From: Kamptonema formosum PCC 6407
GTDB lineage: Bacteria; Cyanobacteriota; Cyanobacteriia; Cyanobacteriales; Microcoleaceae
Assembly (NCBI RefSeq): GCF_000332155.1
Contig: NZ_KB235906.1
Span: 14,310-78,309 of the forward strand
Direction: 5' to 3'
DNA length: 64,000 nucleotides
Shown: positions 8,918 to 17,200 of the stretch, one piece after another
Layout of the letters: each line of letters opens with the position of its first letter
How positions within the stretch are numbered: the first letter of the stretch is position 1
Notes under the pieces: model-generated
Seen by the model: the letters and a program-made list of their open reading frames with translations, nothing else
The model's database searches: none
Told to the model about the DNA's origin: nothing
Made by a program: the position numbers and the translations under genes

Positions 8918-8957
8918 TGACAGAGTGCGTAAATCTTTTTCAAAGTTCCGCTTTAAA

Positions 8958-9635
8958 TCAATTTGTAAAATCTTGATTTTTCTCTATAACTGCGGTCAAG
9001 TTTCCCAGAATTTCCTGTTCAAATTCACTGGTGTTTTGACTATAATATTCAGTAGCTGTAGTCCGCAAGTTTTCCCCATCAAATGGGACACCGTTTTTAA
9101 GTTGTTGGTAAGCTTGCTCAATTAAGCTCATCAAAACAGTATCGGCTAGTTCTGTTTCAGTACCGCCCAATACTTGGGGCGATTTCTGTACATTATGATA
9201 GGTAGCACGGCACAAATCTACTGCTATTTCTGTAGTACCATAAAATTTCAGTTGTGCTAAAACATCGAGTACAAAGTCTATTCCTGACACCGAATCTGCT
9301 ATAGATCGAGTTAGGGAAGTGCGTACCTGAGCGAGATCGTTGCGAAACAGATAATACTCTACTAAAAGATTGTCGAAATAGGGATATTCTTCCTGATACA
9401 ACTGTGGTTGCTGCTGTTGAAACTTAGTAACGAAAGCTAGGAAAAGCTCAATTAGATTGTTGCTATCTAACTCATCGCGCATTTCCACCAGTATTGTTCC
9501 CAAATCCACGTCCTGAATTAACTGGGGAGATAGTGGTTGGTCGAATACCTCCATGAGCATTTCATATCTCTGTTTGACAGCGGTCAGATCGTAAGCATCG
9601 CACCACTGTTCGGGGTCGGTCAATATTATAGTCAT
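8958..9635 (-). CDS. Unknown helical protein
   Basis: With the ATG at 9635 this is a 225-residue acidic protein beginning MTIILTDPEQWCDAYDL. An ATG 7 codons upstream (9656) and a 294-codon extension are also open but poorly conserved-looking. Regular amphipathic helices (FLAFVTKFQQQQPQLYQEEYPYF, LVEYYLFRNDLAQVRTSL) suggest a TPR/HEAT-like scaffold without a catalytic motif. Its stop is 40 nt before the next minus-strand gene, suggesting a two-gene unit of unknown role. Confidence 0.55.
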   Translation of the reverse strand: MTIILTDPEQWCDAYDLTAVKQRYEMLMEVFDQPLSPQLIQDVDLGTILVEMRDELDSNNLIELFLAFVTKFQQQQPQLYQEEYPYFDNLLVEYYLFRNDLAQVRTSLTRSIADSVSGIDFVLDVLAQLKFYGTTEIAVDLCRATYHNVQKSPQVLGGTETELADTVLMSLIEQAYQQLKNGVPFDGENLRTTATEYYSQNTSEFEQEILGNLTAVIEKNQDFTN

Positions 9636-9842
9636 AGAAAAAAACTTTCTCTTCATTAATAACTGTATCAGCGAAGTTGTGCTGTCACTAACCGCAAAGT
9701 AGTAACTTAAATCCTTCATTTGATTTTTGATTTGGTTTGATTCGTGGTTTTTGCAAAAAAACCCTTGAATTGTGGGCGTTTGAGAGAATTTCCCCTGAAT
9801 TAAGCCGAGTATTATTTGAGAAAGTGCAAGATAAACCCGCAA

Positions 9843-10179
9843 CGCCTTACCTGGTAAGAGTTTGAATTGCTACTTTGCTGCGGATGTCAGCGTATGACTG
9901 AGCGCGATTCGGTGTTCGGCGAGCTTACACGAGCCGCTGCTCTCACCGTCGAAGCCTTCGCTATTTTTGGGCCTCATAGAACTGCGCGATCGCCCCTTCC
10001 TACACCTTCCTCCAGCAGTCCCGACTGCCAGGAGTCCAAGTCAACTTGAGGCTCTTATATTCTTACTAGATCAGACTATATTAGAATTATTTAATAGTAC
10101 CATGATAGTATTACAGTATTACAATATAAAATGGGTTAAACGGGCAGCTCGGTTGAGGAGTTCAACAAACGGGCTCTGC
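9843..10179. other. Intergenic region with a partition-like repeat
   Basis: No coding sequence is supported. It holds a HIP1 site near 9989 and an AT-rich segment whose 17-bp motif ATAGTATTACAGTATTA (10105-10121) recurs exactly at 12594-12610, on the other side of the broken parA operon. The motif contains two direct TATTACAG-type half-units, as expected for a centromere or operator bound by the RHH partner. Confidence 0.5.
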
Positions 10180-10557
10180 TCACAAGCCCAGCTTTTTTCG
10201 CAAATCTTCTACCGTTAGCACGCCATCGATCTCGACATCGCTGCAATGAAGCAGGTCTACAGCCACGCTAATCAAGTGCCGGGGGAAGACTCGCTCTCCT
10301 GCGGGGACTGGGTTGATATTGTTGTCCCGAATGGTTTGAGCTGTTTCCGACAGCCACTGCTGCTGATCGCGGGTTAACTCGATTACCATGCTGACTGGCT
10401 TTTCTTTCGACTTTTTGGCAGATGAGCCAGTTTTGGCAACTTTAGCCTTGGGCGCGTCTGCGGTTGCAGCCGGCTCCTGAGTTTCGCTAGGTACGGAAGA
10501 GTTAAAGGCAGAGAACTGAGAAAGGCTGACCATTCCATTCATCTTGTCTCGCTTCAT
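10180..10557 (-). CDS. Plasmid partition-type ribbon-helix-helix/ParB-like small protein
   Basis: This 125-residue protein has a disordered Ala/Lys-rich N-terminus (about 55 residues) and a folded C-terminal part (VIELTRDQQQWLSETAQTIRDNN... FPRHLISVAVDLLHCSDVEI). The layout of a basic tail plus a small DNA-binding domain is usual for RHH partners of plasmid ParA. ATG 10557 is chosen because GGAGGT lies 5 nt upstream and it overlaps the parA stop as ATGA. That coupling to a ParA C-terminus supports a centromere-binding role. Its ParA is destroyed, so partition by this locus should fail unless the second parA compensates. Confidence 0.7.
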   Translation of the reverse strand: MKRDKMNGMVSLSQFSAFNSSVPSETQEPAATADAPKAKVAKTGSSAKKSKEKPVSMVIELTRDQQQWLSETAQTIRDNNINPVPAGERVFPRHLISVAVDLLHCSDVEIDGVLTVEDLRKKLGL

Positions 10558-10698
10558 TTTAACCTCCATAATTTTTGGCATTCTTTGGCTAAGCTCTGAT
10601 AAGCCTTCGTCGCGGGGGACTTGGGCGCGTAATCGAGTAACGACTTCTGAGAGGCGATCGCCTCAGCAGCGACGATGTTTTCGGGGATATTGGTGTAG
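10554..10698 (-). pseudogene. C-terminal fragment of parA
   Basis: The frame encodes the end of a plasmid ParA ATPase: YTNIPENIVAAEAIASQ, then LLDYAPKSPATKAYQSLAKE. Directly upstream (10699) the sequence changes to the inverted repeat of an IS. The start of the same gene is at 12480-12568, and roughly 100 residues between the two pieces are missing. The stop overlaps the RHH gene by ATGA. Confidence 0.8.
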
Positions 10699-10756
10699 CC
10701 CACATTCCGCAGATATTTAAGTTGCGTTAATAGAGGATAGATTCGGAATAAATAAC

Positions 10757-10795
10757 GCCTAAAGTGATTGCTATGCAATCATTTTAGGCTTTTTT
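10757..10795 (+). terminator. Hairpin with T-tract at the left end of the IS
   Basis: Fifteen-base arms GCCTAAAGTGATTGC and GCAATCATTTTAGGC with one G-T mismatch and a 3-base loop are followed by TTTTTT. This is a textbook intrinsic terminator facing the transposase and could block read-through transcription from outside into the IS. Confidence 0.7.
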
Positions 10796-10836
10796 AGGAT
10801 ATAATAATTTCCACCACTAACCCAACTCTAAAAACT

Positions 10837-12200
10837 ATGAAAAAGCCCTCAGAAGCGATAAATATTGTAAATTTAGACCATTTGGGAATAGTAGCAGGAA
10901 TAATAGATGAGATGGAATTGGTAGAAGAAGTCAACAAAAAAGTGGGATTAAGAACCAAAGAAACCCTCAGCCCAGGACAAGTAATGAAAGCGATGATTTT
11001 GAACGGATTGGGGTTTTTGAGCGCCCCAATATACCTATTCGATACATTTTTTGTAGGAAAAGCAACAGAACATCTAATTGGAGAAGGAGTAACGCCTGAA
11101 CAATTAAACGATGACAGGATAGGCAGAGCATTAGACAAATATTATCAAGCTGGGACGATAAAAGTGTATTTGTAGAGAGACTGAAAGAATTTCAAAATCA
11201 GTGGACATTTGACGGTATATGTGTAGCAGACAGTGCCTTATACACAGCTCCTAATTTGTCAGCGATGGCAGGAATGAAATGGATAACCAGAGTGCCATTA
11301 AGTATCAAAGAAGCTCAAAATAAAATCTGGGATATAAAAGATAATGCCTGGGAGCCAAATCAAATAAAGGGGTATAAAATAGCAGCGATATCAAGTGAGT
11401 ATGCTAACATCAAGCAAAGATGGCTAGTGATAGAGAGTGAAATCAGAAAACAAGCAGCAATTAAAACAATAGCCAAGCAAGTAGAGAAACAGTTAGAATC
11501 AGCCAAAGCCTCAGTGCGTAAGCTATCGGGGCAAGAGTTTGCTTGTATTACCGATGCAGAGATAGCAATAAAAAGGTTATCAGATTCTTGGAAATATCAC
11601 CAGATTGCAGAAATTGAATACCGAGAAAAGCCAGTCAAAAAAACGACAATTAAGCCGAAAATATCAAGCCAGACCAAGACAACAGTTTATCAAGTTACAG
11701 GTAAAATAGAAACCAGAAAATCAGTAATAGAAGCGGAAAAAGTCAAAGCCGGGAGATTTATATTAGCCACGAATATCTTAGATACTAAAACAGTGAGCAA
11801 TCAACAGGTATTATCGGAGTACAAAGCGCAGCAAAGTAACGAGAGAGGATTTAGATTTATCAAAGATCCGTTATTTTTTACGTCAAGCGTATTTGTGAAA
11901 AAGCCGGAGCGAGTGGAAGCAATTGGAATGATAATGGGACTGTGCTTGTTAGTTTATAACCTAGCTCAAAGGAAATTGAGACAACAATTAGAAGCTAGCA
12001 ATGAGGGGGTGAAAAATCAGGTGAAGAAATTAACAAATAAGCCGACGATGCGCTGGATATTTCAGATGTTTCAAGCGGTGCATTTAGTGTCGATAAATGG
12101 AGAGAAGCAAGTCAGCAATTTAACCCAAGACCGTCAAGATGTATTAAAGCATTTAGGGCAGTATTGCTGTCAATACTATTTAATATTTTCAAGTGGATGA
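10837..12200 (+). pseudogene. IS1634-like transposase with internal deletion and frameshift
   Basis: The first 112 codons (MKKPSEAINIVNLDHLGIVAGIIDEM ... DDRIGRALDKYYQAG) match the N-terminal DUF4277-type region of IS1634-like transposases. The rest, in another frame from about 11170, resumes at DDKSVFVERLKEFQ ... DGICVADSALY and runs to 12200. Family members have roughly 130 more residues, including catalytic DDE parts, between these pieces, so an internal deletion at about 11155-11170 removed them and shifted the frame. The remaining 3' part includes a long basic region and the ERGFRFIKDPLF segment with the conserved Glu. It cannot make an active transposase. Confidence 0.75.
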
Positions 12201-12479
12201 TGATTGATATTAAGGTATAAATATTTGTAAATAATCTTCATTTATGAGTCAAGACAATTTGCTCTTGGCATGAGTTGACTTTGTTAAAAAGATGAGTTGA
12301 AGTGATAAATATAGCGACATGAATATATTAGAAAAAGTCAATTCTTTCAACTTACTTAATCTAGGTAAATTTTACAGGCTCCTGTAACGCTAAAACCCCA
12401 TAAGTTCAATCCAAAAGCATATTGGCTCCCAGCTTTCACAACTAATAAAAAAATCCCAGCCACATCTGCGGAATGTGGG

Positions 12480-12568
12480 TTAGACAGCGCCAGGGCAGCG
12501 CCCAAGTTGAGGACAGTTGTGGATTTGCAGGTTCCCCCCTTAAGGTTGAATACAGCCACTTTTAGCAT
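12480..12568 (-). pseudogene. N-terminal fragment of parA
   Basis: MLKVAVFNLKGGTCKSTTVLNLGAALAL is the start of a plasmid ParA with the deviant Walker A motif KGGTCKST; the usual Gly is Cys here. After about 29 codons the sequence runs into the IS inverted repeat and the frame continues into element DNA. It pairs with the C-terminal fragment at 10554-10698. Confidence 0.85.
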
Positions 12569-12593
12569 AATTAAATAATTAAATTATAGAGTA

Positions 12594-12610
12594 ATAGTAT
12601 TACAGTATTA
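12594..12610 (+). promoter_or_regulatory. Putative partition-site repeat upstream of broken parA
   Basis: The 17-bp motif ATAGTATTACAGTATTA lies 26 bp before the parA start and is identical to a copy at 10105-10121 downstream of the RHH gene. Placement at both ends of a partition operon suggests an operator or centromere. Confidence 0.45.
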
Positions 12611-12799
12611 GTGCATATTGGCAAGTGCTGAATCCTTAGTCTTCTTGGTCAAGGAAGGCTTTCGGCTTTTGGCTTTCTCATTAACTTTAGGGGGTGACAA
12701 CCCTTCTGAAATCCTGATAGATAAAGTGTGGAGGCGGATTTACCTGAAAACAGAGCGCAGCGATTGTGACAGCTTTATTGACAATTAGGTTGTTGACTT

Positions 12800-13152
12800 T
12801 CAACGATCTGCTGCACCAGTTTCAACAACAACGTCAAGATTTTTCCAAATCCTTACAGATCCCCGCTTGTCAACCTTGGCAATAAATGGGGGTTGGTTGC
12901 CTTGAGCGAAACGCTCCATTTTAGCCCGCGCTTCCACAAAAATAGTCGCCATTTCTTCACCTGTCAAATTCCCTGTCGCTAACACAAATACTTTCGCGCC
13001 CGAATTAGCGATCGCTATTTGCTCTAAAATATTACGCCCAATCCGATCGTCCTTCGTTAAAATCAACCATCCCCAACTGCTCACGAATGGCAACCATTCC
13101 GTATCCAGGGCATCTGGCAAAAAATGATCGTCGTGAATTTCCACCCGCACGC
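12800..13152 (-). pseudogene. C-terminal fragment of PIN-like (DUF5615-type) toxin
   Basis: The fragment encodes VRVEIHDDHFLPDALDTEWLPFV then GWLILTKDDRIGRN, the strongly conserved middle of PIN-like proteins with acidic DD and the TKD motif. The first residues before VRV are encoded by transposon DNA. The missing 29 N-terminal codons lie at 23777-23863. Joining the two at the shared GCGTG gives LRQAGVRVEIHDDHF without a gap and a 144-residue protein. The 5-bp sequence CACGC at 13148-13152 is one copy of the target duplication. Confidence 0.85.
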
Positions 13153-13190
13153 GGGGTGAAATGAGCAACCGACACTGTTGGCGAATTCAG
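13153..13190 (+). repeat. Left 38-bp terminal inverted repeat
   Basis: Starts GGGGTGAAATGAGC and continues to GTTGGCGAA. It matches the complement of 23739-23776 at 34 of 38 positions and sits directly against the CACGC target duplication. Confidence 0.8.
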
Positions 13191-13252
13191 TGCAAGACCT
13201 ATGTGAGGTTAGTCAGTTCACAAATAAAGCGATCAACTGACATTTCCTTTTA

Positions 13253-13657
13253 CCATGTAATACACGGTTGGGGGATAATTCTGGCTATGGCTCCCCAATT
13301 TTTTAGTGCCGCTGCGCTTTGGGATATTTCGTTTTTCTCTCTCCCATGTATTACACCGTAGAATCAAAATCATTTCTATACTATCGTTGTAATACATGGT
13401 GTTAACCAAGATGAAACGGGATATTCAGGGTAAATTTGCGCTCAAAAACGACGACTATCGTTTAGTTCGCTCCCTGAGACTAACCGATAGAAACCTGGAA
13501 GGCTGGTATTGTTGCCGAATGCAACGGCTTAACCAGGGCTGACTATTTAGAACAGATTGTGCGGGACGCTATCCTTCCAGGTATTACACGGGATGAAACA
13601 CTCAATTTACCATGTAATACATGGAAAGAACAATCCCCTCCTCCGTGTAATACGACG
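13253..13657. repeat. Six copies of a 15-bp near-palindrome CCATGTAATACACGG
   Basis: Copies lie at 13253-13267, 13344-13358, 13385-13399, 13577-13591, 13610-13624 and 13643-13657, in both orientations. The consensus CCRTGTAATACAYGG is almost self-complementary. The last three are spaced exactly 33 bp apart and encode 11-residue protein repeats containing LPCNT. The first three lie upstream of or at the start of the small gene. They could be binding sites for its RHH-like product, a repeat-borne element, or both. Confidence 0.65.
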
Positions 13658-13759
13658 GACGAGGAGCATCGTCCTCAAAGCCCAACTCCCCTCATACCCC
13701 AACCAGAAGCACTCTTATGCTTTACGCGATCGCACTTTGTGGGAACTAAAGTTAGGTAA
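13396..13759 (+). pseudogene. Small RHH-like gene with LPCNT repeats, frameshifted
   Basis: From ATG 13396 or 13411 the frame reads MKRDIQGKFALKNDDYR then VRSLRLTDR. One extra A near 13490-13493 shifts it. In the next frame TWKAGIVAECNGLTRADYLEQIVRDAILPGITRD continues the same protein to 13759. The N-terminal strand plus LTDRTWKALG-type helix looks like a ribbon-helix-helix DNA-binding protein, followed by 11-residue repeats (LPGIT, LPCNT, PPCNT). I recall similar cyanobacterial proteins with LPCNT repeats but cannot name a function. Confidence 0.6.
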
Positions 13760-13840
13760 GCAAGCTACTGGATAGAAAGTGGCCCTTCAAGCTATCAATC
13801 GTTTCATCGCTGAATTGACTTACCCAAACACAAGCATTTT

Positions 13841-13878
13841 TTGACTTCGCCAACAGCATCGACTGCTCATTTACCCCC
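13841..13878 (-). repeat. Third copy of the 38-bp transposon end
   Basis: Same orientation as the right end and 34 of 38 positions identical to it. With the left end it delimits a 726-bp unit (13153-13878) that holds only the small RHH pseudogene, like a MITE or an older element end. Confidence 0.75.
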
Positions 13879-13926
13879 GATCACCAAAAGTTGCCAAGAC
13901 CCACATTTGGTTGCAATTTGCTGTAA

Positions 13927-14571
13927 TTACTTGCCAAGAGATTCCAAATTATCTGGTCTTCCTAACAAAATATCTGACCAAGGCAGTTTCACCAATTCTG
14001 GCTCAAGATACTTAAACCTGAAATCACAGCTAATCCTAGTAAAATCCGTTTCATTTTTAACAGTTCCATGTTCCAAATATCCTCCATCCCAAATAAAAGC
14101 TTCTCCATATTTTAAATTTATTGGCTGGTAGTTTTTTTTACCGTAATCTGTTTCACACCATACAGTATTAGTATCAAAGACATCTGTAAAAGGTAAATAA
14201 CAATTGATCTGATCTTCTCTTTTAGTAATATTAGCATCTCGATGAAATTCACTAACGCTCCCCGTCCCTGCTAAATGTACTCTCATCTTTGGATGAGCCG
14301 AATAGCTAACCTTAAAGCCATACTTGGGAGCAAGAACTTCCGCAACCCATTTATGATAAACCTGATAAAACAAAGATTGATCTGGGAGTTGTTGCATCAG
14401 TTTTCTTAGCTTGATATTATCTTGATAAGAAATCTGAGTAGAGCCAATTTTCTTAGACAAATAAATGTGCAGTTTATTTATTTGAGGAACCTTAAATACA
14501 TAAGCACAAAGCAATTTATTAAATGGATACTTGTCCGGATCGTAAGCAATGACTTGAGAGTATTTGAGCAT
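13927..14571 (-). CDS. Fe(II)/2-oxoglutarate-dependent oxygenase (StrG-like)
   Basis: This 214-residue protein shows the jelly-roll facial triad: His110 and Asp112 in SEFHRDANITKRED, and His168 in GGYLEHGTVKNETDFTRIS, with Arg179 as the likely 2-oxoglutarate ligand. The layout resembles StrG-type hydroxylases of natural-product pathways. It would hydroxylate a small molecule or peptide side chain in the cytoplasm. It is 397 bp downstream of the borosin-like methyltransferase on the same strand, so it could be a tailoring enzyme of that cluster, but the gap and a weak ribosome-binding site suggest its own promoter. Confidence 0.75.
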   Translation of the reverse strand: MLKYSQVIAYDPDKYPFNKLLCAYVFKVPQINKLHIYLSKKIGSTQISYQDNIKLRKLMQQLPDQSLFYQVYHKWVAEVLAPKYGFKVSYSAHPKMRVHLAGTGSVSEFHRDANITKREDQINCYLPFTDVFDTNTVWCETDYGKKNYQPINLKYGEAFIWDGGYLEHGTVKNETDFTRISCDFRFKYLEPELVKLPWSDILLGRPDNLESLGK

Positions 14572-14967
14572 AGCTTTATCACTAATAGTTTGTCACTAAT
14601 ACTAAATTTTTTTTTGATTGTAAGACTTTACCACCGATGGATTTTTGCAGAGAAAGAGAGCCAGAAAGTCTCTTTTCCTTATCATTATACAGCGGTTCCT
14701 GCTGTAATGCGGTACAATAAACAAAAGAAATATTATTCTGTAGTTAAAGTCTGTTAAAACTATAGACAGTTTTTTTCTGTTGTTGCTCCAAGTCTCCTTG
14801 AAGGTCAACGGTCGCTAGTCTCACAAGCGATCGCACTTTTTGGCCTGCTTAGTCTAAACTCCAATAGATCGATCTGTTGATGCTAAAGTTTTGTTAACCA
14901 AGTCAGATACTTGATTGACAAGGGATAAATGTTGAATCAGATCTGAAGAATTCATGAGAAATGCCTC
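14572..14967. other. Intergenic region between oxygenase and methyltransferase
   Basis: AT-rich spacer of about 400 bp with one HIP1 site near 14827. The short frames on both strands lack start signals and coding character. It may contain the end of the four-gene operon and the promoter of the oxygenase; no clear terminator hairpin was recognised. Confidence 0.4.
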
Positions 14968-17187
14968 CTAGCCTAATCTAGAAAGAATTTTATTAACAAC
15001 CATGCTGGTATAGTTATGTTTTTCCCACTTATGCCAAAGTAGAAGTCCCCCTTTGCTACTATTTGACTGAACAATAGCTGCTAAATAAGCAGATGCCCAT
15101 TCCGGTATTTTTGGTCCAAAGTAGTCTGATTTTTCTTTGTAAATAGAAGAACCATAACACTTAGAGGACTCATCTTCTTCGGCGGATTTGGACTCGCCAA
15201 AAAACTCGATCGATTTAATAATCGGGTCGATTAAGAGGGTTACTTTTCCAGAATAACAATCTTTATCACCACCCTGCCAAGAGAGTTGACCTTTTTCAAA
15301 AGAAAACAACGACACTTGTTTGCTGTTCACTAACAATCCTTTTTCTGAAATAATAAACTTATTAATTGCCTCAGAAAACCGACCAGTTGTTCTTATTGCA
15401 TATTCCCCAAATATTTGCGACAAATCTGAAGTGTTATATAGCTGATTAGCCAAGGGCAAAAATTCTTTTCTCTTAGGATCGATCTCCTGAGCCGTGAAGT
15501 TATTCTTAGCGGGAATTAAGTCATCATTCGTCCAAAGTTTTCCGATAATTCTTCGGTTGCCTTTTGGGGTTATATCTAGTCTTAAAAACCCGTTGTAAGG
15601 ATTTCCCGATTTAGCGTTCCACTTAATGATTCCGTTATTAAAAACAAATTTTTTGATCCGAATATCATTGATGTAAATAATGCTACTTGCTCTTCGACCC
15701 TGATTTCCGATAATTGTGACAACGATCTCTTTAAGAGGTTCTAAGAATACGCCTGTCCAAGGAAATAGATTGTTGCGATTGAGATAATCGATCGATTTGT
15801 TAAGGAAAGACCAATCTATTTGATGTCCTCTCTCTTTCAGCCAGAGGTTAAGTTGTTCCCTAGCCTCCTCTTTGTTCAAAGAGCCAATTTTTTTAAGAAG
15901 TGAGCTTGAGGAAGTCCTTTTCGTTAAAAGTTCAGTAATAAATTTCTCTGTTTCTTTTGAACGAAGATATCCTCCTTTGCAGGCAACTTGTATTGCCCCC
16001 GAGTCTCTAGTGGCGAGCATTCCTCTTTCTTTATCTGAAAGGGCAGAAAATCTGGGATTGTCAAGTGCTTTAATCGGCTCTTTTTCATAAAGCTCTTGCA
16101 ATTCCGTATCAAAACGAAGCTCAATTAAAAACTTACTGGCTTCTGTCTCTGGTTGCCACCTATAAGATGCGGGAATCCTAAAGTTTTCAAAAGCATCAAA
16201 GGCTTTCATTTCTTTTGAACTGTAAAGTCCTATTTCTCGCAAGGGGTTTTTCGGCTTAATTAGAGTTTGACCTTTACGCAGCAAGCCCAAATCTCTAACA
16301 ACATTTACATTGGAAGCGATCGCATCTCGAGGCGGAATGTAGAATGTAGAAAGTCCTGTGATCTTAAGCTGAGTTTCGGGATCGTGCATCTCGTTGAGAT
16401 GATAAATCTCGATCAGGGGCGGAATTGTTGGATACCTTGAGCCAATATAATGAGTAACCTTGTACTCTTCCCCATAGATATTTTGCAACCAACTAATAAA
16501 ATAGGAAAAATCATTATTTAAATAGCCTTGTCTGCGGAATCCTAGTTCTCCGATTAACCCTACTTGCCAAAGAACTACATGGAGACTAGTATCGAGATTT
16601 CTTTGTCTCACTAAGGCATCTGTAGCCTCATGAGTCTGTAAACCAGGATGACAAGGATCTATTCCTATATCTGCACATAAAGTATCAAGAGCACAAACAC
16701 CTGCCTTCATCACAGCTTTATAGCCTTCCCGACGAGCTATTTTTATCGCTCTATGAGTGGACAAGACAAAAATACCTGGATGCCCGTAGAAAACGACAAC
16801 AACTTTAAGCCCTTGTCTAACCCAGTAGAGTTGGGCTTCTGTCATTTGCATATAAGTTGTGTACCTGACTTTATTTTCTCCATACAAAACATATAAATCT
16901 AAGGCATCTGGTCTTAAACGCTTAAGCCAAACAATTGTTGCCGGATCGGCAACACAAAAGAGAACTTTGTCGGCAGCTTCAATCAGTTTTTGGTCGCCTA
17001 ATGAAATTCCGATTGTCTCAATACCGGAGCCAATTATTATTAACTCACCTTTTTTTGAACAAGGGAGTATTTCGCACGAATCCACTTCTCTGACTTCATC
17101 TCTGATCGAGGCAATACCTTTAGCTAGTTCTTCCCAAGCCTTTTGATGCTCTTCATAGGTAGGATATTTGCTTTGATTCGTAGCCAT
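14968..17187 (-). CDS. Borosin-like (OphMA-type) alpha-N-methyltransferase with long C-terminal extension
   Basis: This 739-residue protein contains a tetrapyrrole-methylase-fold SAM methyltransferase at residues 46-290, very similar to omphalotin OphMA: IIIGSGIETIG, FYGHPGIFV, THEATD, STFYIPPRD. The OphMA catalytic residues appear as Arg108 and Tyr112 (NKVRYTTYMQM) and Tyr134 (VFYGHPG). Residues 347-406 (SKFLIELRFDTELQELY ... LSDKERGMLATRDSGAIQ) match the OphMA helical clasp/borosin-binding domain. OphMA ends soon after with its core peptide; here about 330 residues follow: a helical linker, LFPWTGVFLE (474-483), Val/Ile-rich EIVVTIIG (487-494), and two beta-rich segments (about 500-555 and 600-668). 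GGAGT precedes the ATG. It is the last gene of the operon, 13 nt after its neighbour. The methylation site is unknown. Confidence 0.8.
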   Translation of the reverse strand: MATNQSKYPTYEEHQKAWEELAKGIASIRDEVREVDSCEILPCSKKGELIIIGSGIETIGISLGDQKLIEAADKVLFCVADPATIVWLKRLRPDALDLYVLYGENKVRYTTYMQMTEAQLYWVRQGLKVVVVFYGHPGIFVLSTHRAIKIARREGYKAVMKAGVCALDTLCADIGIDPCHPGLQTHEATDALVRQRNLDTSLHVVLWQVGLIGELGFRRQGYLNNDFSYFISWLQNIYGEEYKVTHYIGSRYPTIPPLIEIYHLNEMHDPETQLKITGLSTFYIPPRDAIASNVNVVRDLGLLRKGQTLIKPKNPLREIGLYSSKEMKAFDAFENFRIPASYRWQPETEASKFLIELRFDTELQELYEKEPIKALDNPRFSALSDKERGMLATRDSGAIQVACKGGYLRSKETEKFITELLTKRTSSSSLLKKIGSLNKEEAREQLNLWLKERGHQIDWSFLNKSIDYLNRNNLFPWTGVFLEPLKEIVVTIIGNQGRRASSIIYINDIRIKKFVFNNGIIKWNAKSGNPYNGFLRLDITPKGNRRIIGKLWTNDDLIPAKNNFTAQEIDPKRKEFLPLANQLYNTSDLSQIFGEYAIRTTGRFSEAINKFIISEKGLLVNSKQVSLFSFEKGQLSWQGGDKDCYSGKVTLLIDPIIKSIEFFGESKSAEEDESSKCYGSSIYKEKSDYFGPKIPEWASAYLAAIVQSNSSKGGLLLWHKWEKHNYTSMVVNKILSRLG

Positions 17188-17200
17188 TTATTACTCCAAA

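Larger units (their letters stand above)
10699..12479 (+). mobile_element. Decayed IS (IS1634/IS4-like) inserted in parA
   Basis: Perfect 16-bp inverted repeats CCCACATTCCGCAGAT (10699-10714) and its complement (12464-12479) bound a 1,781-bp element. They sit exactly where parA homology stops on each side. No matching target duplication is visible, and about 100 parA codons are missing, so an adjacent deletion accompanied or followed insertion. Inside are a transposase pseudogene and a terminator-like hairpin. Confidence 0.75.

Noticed and set aside
14968-17187. Cobalamin or sirohaem methyltransferase
   Set aside because: The fold superfamily is shared, but the FYGHPG, NKxRYxxYxQM and STFYIPP blocks plus the clasp domain specifically follow OphMA, and no tetrapyrrole genes are nearby.
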